Source: Sistotremastrum niveocremeum HHB9708 (Eukaryota; Basidiomycota; Agaricomycetes; Sistotremastrales; Sistotremastraceae). Taken from it: a DNA stretch of 64,000 nt. This document shows positions 21,258 through 30,094 of the stretch, piece by piece. Each line of letters starts with the position of its first letter. Within the stretch, counting starts at the first letter, position 1. Under the pieces are notes generated by a model that worked only from the letters and a program-made list of their open reading frames with translations, had not been told where the DNA came from and did not search any database. The stretch is taken from contig KV419394.1 of assembly GCA_001630475.1 (NCBI GenBank), forward strand, positions 744,001 through 808,000, in the 5' to 3' direction. The position numbers and the translations under genes were made by a program.

Positions 21258-23810
21258 TCAATAGGTGTACAACGTACGAGTGGTAGGTGGTTTGTCGAGA
21301 CGGCGTTTGTTGGAGGTGGATTGGTCGGGACGGAAGATGATCGTTGTAGAAACGATGTCCGCGGAGAATTGAACCTTATTATCGTCCTTGATGTACCAAG
21401 CCTTCAATGTGAAGTAGATTTTGACGATGGTGTTTTGGATCTCGCGTTGAACTTGTAAGGGACCAATAGGTTTGGTGTCGGGCTCGATCCATTCATTGGT
21501 GGAAGAAGACGCGGGCTCCGTGTTTGACACAGGCATGGAAGACGACATGTCGTATATGAAGAGGGGGAAAGGGTCGACATTATATTTGAGCTTGTATTGC
21601 GGGAGGGCGTCTTTGAGCTTTTCGTGGGTGAAGGGCCAATTTTCAGTAAGATCGTCAACGGATGTTTCGTCGATGGTGGAAGTAACAGTGGCGGATTCAC
21701 TGTCGGAGTTTGAATAAGTGAGACAAGTGAGACAAGGCAATTGGTGGCGGGACGTACAGATCGACGGAGGAGGCACGACTCTTGGGGTTCATGAGATCTT
21801 CCAAGTAAGTCACAACCTCAGTTTCCTAAACATTGTAAGACGTCTGTTGGAAAGAAGAGGGCCGCCGTTAGTGATGCCGAAGTCCGGTTCGGTTCGGTCC
21901 TTGACCTCTTGGGCCCGAACCGCGAACCGGACTTCGGTTCGGTCCTCCCTAGACAACCCGGACCTGAACCGGACCTAGCGTCCGGTTCATAAAGCGTCCG
22001 GTCCGGTTCGAACGCGGTCCGGACGCTTTGGCGGACGCCTCCTTCAGTTGAATTTTCCGGGAACTTTTGGGAGCGTAAAAAACCAGCTGCCAAACGAAAT
22101 TTTGACATCCTAGCATTGCTGTGGTTGTTCAACAAGACGATTGCAACGTTGGAGGGAGTGTGAGGGTCTGAGAGCACAGTAATGACGGTGGCCAAAGGGT
22201 AGCAATTGCATAGATGGCTTGATAACAGGCGAATATCAAAGCGACAGTAATTATTCGACGACGTTGAACTGTTGGCAAATGGGAAGGAAAAGATGGAGAG
22301 GAGTCGGGTGGATAAGGTCTCGATACGATGTAAAGCCTACGCGAGTGAGGGATGGTATAAAGATGTTAGCCCAACGGAGAGTAAGAGCCGACAAAGAACG
22401 CACCGATATCGTCCAAATTACATTTCATTCTCGAACAGAGCCCTGTATCTCGATCTCCTCTCTCAGTCACCCTGACCAAAGAAATCCTCAACGCGACTGA
22501 CAAGTTCGTGGATGTCGAGAGATGCAGAGAAATCGAGGGGTTCATCGATAGAAAAGATGGCACGGAGTTGGTGGATAAAAGATACGGGATTGGACCGAAG
22601 GCTTCACCATTAGCGTGAGCAAGAGACCCGACTACACGAGCAGGAGTCACGCACCTTCGGCATCAGCGTGCGCTGAGCTTGTGAGCCGATGCCGGATGTC
22701 TTGACATACAGGCGCGATTTTGAAGAGGTCGACGAGAATTCGAATAGCCAGTGTTAGTGCACAGAGACCATTGAGCAATTCTGGAAGTGTGAAAGGCGGG
22801 TCTGAGTTCTTTCGATGATGAGATGCTGGCGAATCGACACGCGCGACCAATGACACCAAGTCATTGCCCGTGGTCTTATCAGGCGAGACTGGCTGATATA
22901 AGTGACACCAAGTCACTGTTATCGCCCGGAGATCGACAAGCACCAAGCTTGACGTTCTCGTTGCCAGAGGATGATAAGGGAGCGATGGTGATCAAACGAG
23001 CGTGTGTTGAGGGTGCTGACTGGCGCGTTGCGGTTCGTTGCGGTTGTTGGTTGGCTCACGGCGATAGCGGCGTTAATAAGATTTGCCTTCGGACTCTGAG
23101 TGCTACATATATTACTATTTCTACTTTCTGTCACTCGAAAACTGTCTTCTATAGAGAATAATTCCGCATCGCTCTGGCCATCGGTCCGCGGTTCAGTTCG
23201 GTTCGAACCGCGTCCGGGCTGCCTGGCAAACAGCTCGAACCGCGGACCGAACCGTTGGTCACAAACCCCGAACCCAACCTGAACCTGAACCGGACCGCCG
23301 GTTCAGTTCGGTTCGGACCGGGTTCGGACGCTTTGCCGGACCGGACGGCGGCATCACTAGCCGCCGTACTCTTAAATGGAACATTTTCTTTGTGAGTCGG
23401 AATTCAGGACCAGCTGGTCCTCTTGTAATGACACTCCCGACGGTCACGTTCTTGTAGGTGGCGAGAAACGCATTCATTGCTTTTTCCAGGTTGCTCTTAG
23501 TTTGAGTGAAGATTGGCGCAAGGCGAGGATCAGCGGGTTGGATGGCGTCGAGAGTATAACGCAGGCGGGTGATTTGATCGTCTTTGTTGTAAGGACTGGC
23601 AGGGAAATAATCTCCGTCGGGAGAGCACCTCGCACGAGCTATTTGGACGACGGTGAACAACAAGTCGGATCCGCCTTCGCCGACATAGCGATAGCCTTCG
23701 TCGGTCATTTCCCATTTATGATGGCCGTCGTTGATCGAGGGATCTGCTGTCCAACCCTGTTCGGTGCCCCATTGGTCGAGGGCTTTGGGGAGGTCAACAA
23801 GGAAAGGCAT
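21258..23810 (-). CDS. Unknown three-exon gene carrying an hAT element in intron 1
   Basis: Joined as 23810-23370, 21825-21758 and 21699-21258 (441 + 68 + 442 nt = 316 aa plus stop). It starts MPFLVDLPKALDQWGTEQGW; exon 1 ends LTKKMFHLR, exon 2 reads ETEVVTYLEDLMNPKSRASSVDL, and exon 3 continues ESATVTSTIDETSVDDLTE to TTRTLYTY. Intron 1 (21826-23369) is 1,544 nt; subtracting the 1,491-bp transposon and one 8-bp target copy leaves 45 nt, a normal size here. Intron 2 is 58 nt with a GTACGT donor. Frames agree across both joins, so the protein is still encodable if the long intron is spliced. No known domain is recognised; there is no signal peptide or membrane segment. It is divergent from the Helitron that begins within 190 bp of its start. 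Confidence 0.7.
21869..22040. repeat. Left subterminal GGTTCGG/CCGGACC array of the hAT element
   Basis: About 170 bp with many copies of GGTTCGG, CCGGACC and AGCGTCCGG in both orientations. hAT transposases bind such subterminal motifs, so these are candidate binding sites (inference). Confidence 0.7.
22463..22945 (-). pseudogene. Gene-like remnant inside the hAT element (possible captured host fragment)
   Basis: On the minus strand two stretches look like real protein. One reads PPFTLPELLNGLCALTLAIR..LVDLFKIAPVCQDIRH (about 22810-22660). The other reads NPVSFIHQLRAIFSIDEP and DIHELVSRVEDFFGQGD, ending at TGA 22463-22465. They lie in different frames with a plausible GTGCGT intron donor near 22653 between them, but the splice I tried does not restore one frame. 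It could be decayed captured host coding sequence or a chance open frame. No transposase signature is present. Low confidence. Confidence 0.3.
23180..23359. repeat. Right subterminal GGTTCGG/CCGGACC array of the hAT element
   Basis: About 180 bp mirroring the left array, including GGTTCGAACC, CGGACCG and CGGACGCTTTGCCGGA, running into the terminal inverted repeat. Confidence 0.7.
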
Positions 23811-23998
23811 GATGACGGGATGGAGCAAGCGATGGAGGGGTGGTGTCTCAGATTATAAGGCGGCCGGTGTAATGTAGACGGAGGGTTATGTCCGAGACCT
23901 TTCTTCAAAGTTGTCACGACGCATGAGTCCAAAAGTTAGGCTTTCTAAACGATGGTTTATAGATATAAATACTGATTCATCCATAGAGCGTTGATTAT

Positions 23999-26900
23999 TT
24001 GACATTTCAATTCCACGATGGTCGTCAGATTCATCGAGAGCTACGAGGGTTGGAGTTGAAGACAATCGCGTCCCTCATCACGCAGATCAATCTGCCGTAC
24101 AAGGTTGCCCATAATCGACATCGTCTGTATCAAAGAATCAGTGTGTTTCCCCAGGCAATGCAGGACACATTACGTACACGGTGTGTTGTTGCTCGGGAAA
24201 CACTGAGACAGGCGAGCCGACGACCACGACGTCGATTGGCATCTAACCGTGATGAAGAGAGTTGCAGCGATGACTCAGACCGAGAATCAAACGGTGATGA
24301 AGATGAGCCAGAAGTTGCAGAGCCATTGTCAAGTGATGTGGAGGAGTCTGCAGATTGGGAATCTCGTTATCTGAAACACGTCCCGGAACATATACGACAA
24401 GCTGCAATTTCACGTTTTGCAGAAGCTACAGGCAGCAAGGCGATGAAGAGGGCGGTTTGCTGTGTATGTGCACGGGAAGTGATGGCCAGTTTCACGCAAG
24501 TGTTCGACTTGGACGACATTCCAAATGTGGAAAAACTCACCCCACATTCGCCTCATCCCGCGCATAATCTTGTGGACGGCAGGCTATTCCATGCACCTGC
24601 AATTTATTGCGAAGAAGGGGTGCGCCGGGGAGCCGTTTGTGATGATTGTCAACGCGAGTTAAGAAACAGCCGCCATCCAAAGCCGTCTTTGTCGTTGGCC
24701 AACAATATGTGGATTGGGCCAATTCCACACGAGCTTTCAGTTCTGTCGAAAGCCGAGCGGTTGCTTGTTGCGCTGTACTACCCTGCAGTGCAAGTCGTCA
24801 AGTTATATCCCAAAAAAAAAGGCGCCAGGACATGGAATACAGAGAGTTTAGGTGAGGGCCCGAGTGGGAACGTATCGTCGTATCCCCTCAATACAAGCCG
24901 TGTCAACGACATGTTGCTGGGGAATGTGATGCCCAGACCATTGACAGTGTTGCCCGCTGTACTTGCCGTCACCGTGATAGGGCCTCGGAATATTCCCGAA
25001 CGTACATTTCCCGGACTGTTCAGGGTTCGTCGACGGCAAGTTCGGGAAGCATTGTGCTGGCTGAAGTCACACAACCCTCTTTATGCGGATGTCATTATCG
25101 ATGAGCAAGCATTAGCTTCATTGCCAGTCAACGACGTACCGGCGGTGGTTTACGATATCGTCCGCCATAACGACGACACATCTGTTTTAGATCAGGAGCA
25201 TGATTCATATGTTCCCGACAACGAAGCCGATGACGTGGGCGATATGAGCGTAGGGAACGGTGCGTGGACAGAAATAAAACAAGGCACCTGATTAACATGT
25301 CTCTTTAGAGCCTGGCGAGGCGAACATTTTTAACCTGCGCAGTAACGGGATTATTGACACGAATGGCGAGGACATAGCCGAACAAGAACTGATGCATCAT
25401 GCAATCGCAAATACGTTGCAGAGCGAGGGCATCGATCGCTATGCTGTTCGGCGTGGGGGTTCGTTCGTGAATGAGTATGGGAGGCGGGACGCAAATGGGG
25501 AGCCGAGCGATGGCGGGAGTTCCAACCCAAATCATCTGTTGCAGTGGGGTGTTTTCCGTGGCTCTTTCCTTATGGCAAAGGTGGGTTTGAAGTGGATCGA
25601 CCGGTTCCAGTCAATTACAATATCCATGCAACTTGAAGATGGGCGTTGGAGCATGACGACAAACGCTTTCGTTACGATCACGTCTTCATGTTCCTTGTCT
25701 TTGGAGTGATCCAAAAACGAGAAATGTGTAATTCAGCACGCATCCAAGTGAAGCGGCGGGACTACGTACGATTTCGGCATATCATTCAGTCGCTCACACC
25801 GGAGATCTTACGGCAAGCATCGGAAGAAGAAGAACAACATCGCCCGTTCAGCAATGCAGGTGTTCGTCTGCTGCGAAAGCATATGACTGCCACGAGATCA
25901 CGGGTGATTGCGACAGACGAATCTCGCCAATCGATTCGTAGTAAAATTTGGGGCATGACAACCATGTTTGGTCCCCCAAGCCTGTGGATAACCATCAATC
26001 CGAATGATATCGGTGATCCAATCGCTCAATTTCTCGCTGGAGATGAAATTGACTTGGACAATTTCGCCGAACGAATAGAGCGTAGCACGGCATCGGAGAG
26101 GGCACAACGCATTGCTAGAGATCCGTTCGCGGCTGCCCAGTTTTTCCATCTGGTTATTCAGGCATTCATAGAGAACGTGTTGGGTATCAAAGTTTCAAAG
26201 CACTCACCGTTAGTGCACCGGATGGAGGGATGCTTCGGCAAAGTGTCGGGATATATAGGAGCAGTTGAAGCGCAAGGCAGAGGGTCTCTGCACCTTCATC
26301 TTCTCGTGTGGTTGGATGGGACGCCAACATCATCCGAGTTGAAAACCGCTTTAGGCCGAGATAGTTTCAGGCGACAGGTTGCCGATTTTATCGATCTGCA
26401 CATCAAAGCCCATCTCGGAGATTTAACCTCGGAAGAGATCGACAACCTGCCTATGGAAAGCGATCTTTCAAACTCTCGGCCATTAAATCCATCCATGCAT
26501 CCAGAGGATTACGAAGAAGAAGCCGGTGATCTCGAGATTCGTTTGGCTCGGGCTGTTCAATACCACGATTGTCGGTCAGGAGGATGCACGATCAAGAATC
26601 GTTGGGGAACGTTGAAATGCAAACGTCGAGCTCCCTGGCCATTGTCGGAAACCGCACACGTTGAGGAAGACGGCAATTGGTTCCCACGACGCACGCATGG
26701 CTACCTCAATAATTTTAACCCGACGATTTTGCAATGCTTTCGCGCCAACCATGACATTAAGCTCATTCTGGGTGGATCCGCGACCAAACATCTGTCATGG
26801 TATATCACCAAATATGCCACGAAAAAACAACGCAAATCATCCAATTTATCAGCATTGTTGGCCAATCGGTTGCAACAGTCTCAGGATTCGATGGAATCAA

Positions 26901-27121
26901 TTGCAAACGATAAGATGGTGGTCAAATGCGCAAATGTGATTACAAGGCAACAGGAATTGTCGGGCCCTGAAGTTGTCAGCTACCTTATGGGATGGGGTGA
27001 TCGTTACATTTCACACCATTATCAATCGATCTACACAAACACCATCTTCCTGGCGGTGGAACATTCCTTTCCGGACCGGTTTGGACGTGGGACTGTTGCA
27101 GAATCACCGTGGGTCGTTTGA
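23999..27121 (+). pseudogene. Helitron Rep part: DUF6570-like region + HUH endonuclease (interrupted)
   Basis: The first block (24000-25262) has a Cys-rich segment (AVCCVCAREV..GAVCDDCQREL), then RLLVALYYPAVQVVKLYPKKKG and RTFPGLFRVRRRQVREALCWLKSHNPLYADV, typical of Helitron Rep N-termini. An apparent intron (25263-25309) leads to EQELMHHAIANTL and SFVNEYGRR..SNPNHLL. A one-base shift follows near 25540-25552, before CFPWLFPYGKGGFEVDRPV, and an in-frame TGA sits at 25634-25636 (probably CGA to TGA at a CpG). Then come MFLVFGVIQKR, FGPPSLWITINPNDIGDP, the metal-binding GRGSLHLHLLVW (about 26280-26315) and the tyrosine pair in SWYITKYATKKQ (about 26796-26832). These are the catalytic parts for nicking and strand transfer. 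The main catalytic motifs persist despite the breaks. Confidence 0.85.
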
Positions 27122-27259
27122 AACATGGGACGATTATGAGCTAAAACAATCATAGGGCCATTAATATGATGTCTCAGACAGACAATGAAGAGGGTGAATC
27201 GACCGTGAGAATCATATCATACCTTCAGAGTGCGAAAAAGGGTATTGAGATTGTTCTAG
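27122..27259 (+). other. Non-coding gap between Helitron Rep and helicase blocks
   Basis: About 138 nt with stops in the usable frames, ending in a good acceptor (TTCTAG, 27254-27259) before ETDNIELDLEEGQLQ. It is either an intron of the Rep-helicase gene or a decayed segment. A different-frame reading nearby (HRGSFETWDDYELK) suggests the donor may lie slightly further along. Confidence 0.4.
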
Positions 27260-29894
27260 GAAACGGATAACATCGAACTTGACCTGGAAGAGGGTCAATT
27301 GCAGGTGAAAGACGTAATTGCAGAATATGCTGCACGAGGATCTCGGTTGGAGGAGATGTTGTTTCTCGATTTCATGTTGAACACATACGAGAAGCGAGGT
27401 GATCGGATGGTGAGCGACGAGGAACCGTCAGGGGGACGACGCCGCAACGTACGTGTTCCGTATCTTGCAGGACATGGCTTTGATGGGCGGCATCGGATCG
27501 TGCGAACTGTCGGTCACGAAACACTCCCAAATTTTATTGGGAGATGGTTCCCTCGAAATGATGACGAGGCCTCTCAGGAATGGTACGCAGCCGTCATGTT
27601 GACGTTGTTAAAACCTTGGCGAGAGCTGGCCACCATCATGAGTGGTCACATCTCATTCTATGAATGCTTCCGGGCTTTTCGAGACAGCGGCGATGGTCGG
27701 GTGCGAAGAATTGTCGACAATATCCAATTCTTCTATGAATCGATGGATGCCGCTAATCGACATCGTGAGCAGGAGGAAGAAGAAGAACGAGAAAACCCCT
27801 TTTCAGGTGGACAAAGGACAACTCACGAAGACGCGATTGATGTTCGCAGGATTAATATCGCGAACGAAACGGAGGAGCCGATCATCATTACAGAGGACGA
27901 TGTGAACCGAGCACGCGCTAGTCTCGTGGAGGAACAGGCCGACGATAGTGCCAAATTGGCGCTGCACATGGCTCGAAGCTTTGGGATATTCACGGGGGAC
28001 AATGATATGCCCGAATATATGCGACACGAAGCTAGCACATTGGACGAGGGAGGAATAGAACGGGTGTCCGTATTGGTCGACACAGTTGCCAATCTCAATC
28101 GGGATCGTGACGCAGCTGACTTGACCCCGTTGGAAAACATGTTACTTCCCACGGTGGATGCTGAACCTCAATCCGCGGAGATTGTTCACGTCGACCAAAC
28201 GGAATCGGCAATACAGATGGATGATATCCTGGACGGTCTAAACGAGGAACAAGCACGGGCTGTCAAAATCGTACAGCGTCACCTGCAACAGACTATGCAG
28301 GGGGAACATCCAGAGCAATTGATGATGTTGATGATTGGTGAGCGGATTCCAGGAATCAAGAGAATTCTGTCGGCTTACTCAGAGGGGTCAGGACAAGGAG
28401 GAGTAGGGAAATCACGCACGATTCGGGCCATCCAATCGATCTTCGAACGATCAGGAAATCAGACATGGTTAGCGACAACGGCGACGACAGGCGTGGCGGC
28501 AAGCCTTATACGTGGCAAAACCTTGCATAATTGGGCGGCACTTCCAATTATTCAAAGGCAAGACATTGCAGAATATCTATTGAAGACGTCGAATCCGATA
28601 ACCATGAACCGCCGTAATTCAAACATCGTACCTAGTCGATATCTGATCATCGACGAAGTATCGATGATGACGCAAGACCTCATTGCACTGTTGTCCGCAG
28701 TCGTGCACAACGTCAAGGAGCAGGCAGGCATTGCTGTGGAAGACAAACCGTTTGGAGGTAGCCTAAATGTGATCTTGGTCGGCGATTTCCATCAGTTCCC
28801 GCCGCCATCCAATCCAAATCGAGCACTTTACCGAAGGGATTGTCCATGCAACAACTCGAAGATAGGCCGGAACATCTACGACCACTTCAAAAAAGTTGTT
28901 ATTCTCAAACAACAAATGCGAATGGTGGATCCCGTATGGGCCGAAATCCTTGCGCGGGCACGAACAGGCGACTGTAACCAAAACGATCTCGATGAGATCC
29001 AGAAGCTCATCCTTGATCGTGGCAGTGGCAACGTACCGAATTTTACCGACGAAAGCTGGGCCGATGCAATTCTCGTGACGCCACGGCACTCAGTTCGTAA
29101 AGCATGGAATAATCATGCTCTCAAGCAACATAGCAAGATCAATAAATCCGTTGTATACATCTGCCCCGCGGAGGATCGGGTTGGACGTGATCGCGAAACG
29201 GTGACATTGTTGGAGCAATGGCGCATTCTGATGGATAAAGATCAACGTAAACGGCGATTAGATGAGCAAGTGATGCTATCGATCGGGATGAAGGCGATGG
29301 TGACGACAAACATCTCGACGGATGCCGAGTTGGCGAATGGTGTGAGGGGTCGTGTGGTTGATATCTTTCTCGATCCCAGAGAGCCTTTACATCCATCGAC
29401 GGCTCAGGTGCAACTTCGATATCCACCAGCACTCGTCTTGTTCAAGCCCGATCATGATTGTCGCGTACAGATAGGAGATCTACCGCCTGGCATTCTGCCG
29501 GTCTCGCCCGTCGAGATCTCGTTCAGAACAACGGCGGTTTCAGGTATTGAAGATCCTGCATAAAATATTGTTCAAAGCTGACATCCAAATAGGTAAAAAG
29601 ACTACGATATACCGAAGACAATATGCAATGACTCCAGCATACGCATTCACAGATTACCGAGCGCAAGGTCAAACAATCGAGCGAGTGATAGTCGATATCG
29701 CGAAACCGACTATAGGAACGATCAATGCGTTCAGTGTCTACGTGACCCTATCGAGGGGACGCGGTCGAGAATTCATCCGTCTGTTAAGGGGATTCGACAA
29801 AACCCTGTTCACGAAGCATCCGTGCGAGGACCTGCGAGACGAGGACGAGCGATTGACGAAACTTGATGAGGAGACGAGGCTAGCCCAAGCGTGA
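27260..29894 (+). CDS. Helitron helicase part (Pif1 family, SF1B)
   Basis: The C-terminal half of the Helitron Rep-helicase. After a connector (LEEMLFLDFMLNTYEKRG, FIGRWFPRNDDEA) come the SF1 motifs: Walker A GQGGVGKS (about 28396-28420), TTATTGVAASLI with GKTLHNWA, Walker B YLIIDEVSMM, GDFHQFPPP, LKQQMRM, and the distal YAFTDYRAQGQTIERV and YVTLSRGRGREF. Two introns restore the frame: 28340-28384 (45 nt, GTGAGC..CTCAG), which joins MLMI to EGSGQGGVGKS, and about 29544-29592, which joins FRTTAVS to GKKTTIYRRQYA. It ends at TGA 29892-29894. All helicase motifs look intact, in contrast to the Rep part. The helicase unwinds DNA during rolling-circle transposition. Confidence 0.85.
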
Positions 29895-29946
29895 GAACCC
29901 AGTTGATTAGACAGACGTAAACATATTTGTTAAAAGTGTACGAAAG

Positions 29947-29980
29947 TGTACAAAAGGAAAAGTGTACATCTTAATTCTAG
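29947..29980 (+). repeat. Candidate Helitron 3' terminus: hairpin + CTAG
   Basis: TGTACA (29947-29952), a 10-nt A/G-rich loop, TGTACA (29963-29968), eight bases, then CTAG (29977-29980) followed by host T. Because TGTACA is self-complementary the arms pair as a 6-bp stem. Confidence 0.55.
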
Positions 29981-29989
29981 TCACGTGAC
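29980..29989. promoter_or_regulatory. GTCACGTGAC palindrome upstream of MSS51
   Basis: A 10-bp perfect palindrome with a CACGTG core, 105 bp before the MSS51 ATG. RTCACGTG is the binding site of Cbf1-type bHLH factors, which in yeasts regulate many respiratory genes; use here is inferred. It abuts the candidate Helitron end. Confidence 0.5.
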
Positions 29990-30094
29990 ATCCCGGACGA
30001 GAGAGACCAGTGCAAGCACATGGTAATTACATAATCAGAACGAAAGACCGTCCGGTGTCCTGTACATGTCCTTGGCCTCCAGCGTCGTAATTGG

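Larger units (their letters stand above)
21869..23359. mobile_element. Non-autonomous hAT-type DNA transposon (1,491 bp)
   Basis: The two ends are inverted copies: TAGTGATGCCG at 21869-21879 and CGGCATCACTA at 23349-23359. They are flanked by an exact 8-bp duplication GCCGCCGT at 21861-21868 and 23360-23367. An 8-bp duplication and TAGTGATG-type ends are hallmarks of the hAT superfamily. The outer 150-180 bp on each side are packed with direct and inverted GGTTCGG/CCGGACC motifs, and CGGACGCTTTGsCGGA occurs at both ends. No transposase motif or long transposase frame was found, so the element must be mobilised in trans. A gene-like remnant lies inside on the minus strand. The perfect target duplication argues for a fairly recent insertion. 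Confidence 0.88.
23999..29980 (+). mobile_element. Helitron (rolling-circle DNA transposon) with Rep-helicase coding region
   Basis: The coding order is DUF6570-like N-terminal region, Rep (HUH) nuclease, then Pif1-family helicase, which is specific to Helitrons. The 3' boundary candidate is CTAG at 29977-29980 followed by T. A hairpin lies 8 nt upstream, formed by TGTACA at 29947-29952 and 29963-29968 with a 10-nt loop; this matches the Helitron rule of a short hairpin just inside a CTRR end. The 5' boundary (TC after a host A) was not resolved; the coding frame is entered by 23999 without an ATG, and the neighbouring host gene starts at 23810, so the left end lies within that 190 bp or is truncated. 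Helitrons make no target duplication. The element carries at least one nonsense codon and one frameshift in Rep, so this copy is probably non-autonomous. Confidence 0.85.

Noticed and set aside
21880-22195. Arg/Thr/Pro-rich open frame in the hAT left end as a real protein
   Set aside because: Low-complexity translation of the repeat array, present in several frames.
21869-23359. GC-rich repeats read as a CRISPR-like or satellite array
   Set aside because: Repeats are irregular, in both orientations, and bounded by TIRs with an 8-bp target duplication.
23180-23360. GGTTCGAACC resembling a Pol III B box, suggesting a tRNA gene or SINE
   Set aside because: No cloverleaf or A box at the right spacing; the motif is part of the repeated hAT subterminal array.
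23999-29980. Large mobile element as a Polinton or retroelement
   Set aside because: No capsid, integrase, reverse transcriptase or DNA polymerase B motif; HUH Rep plus Pif1 helicase define a Helitron.
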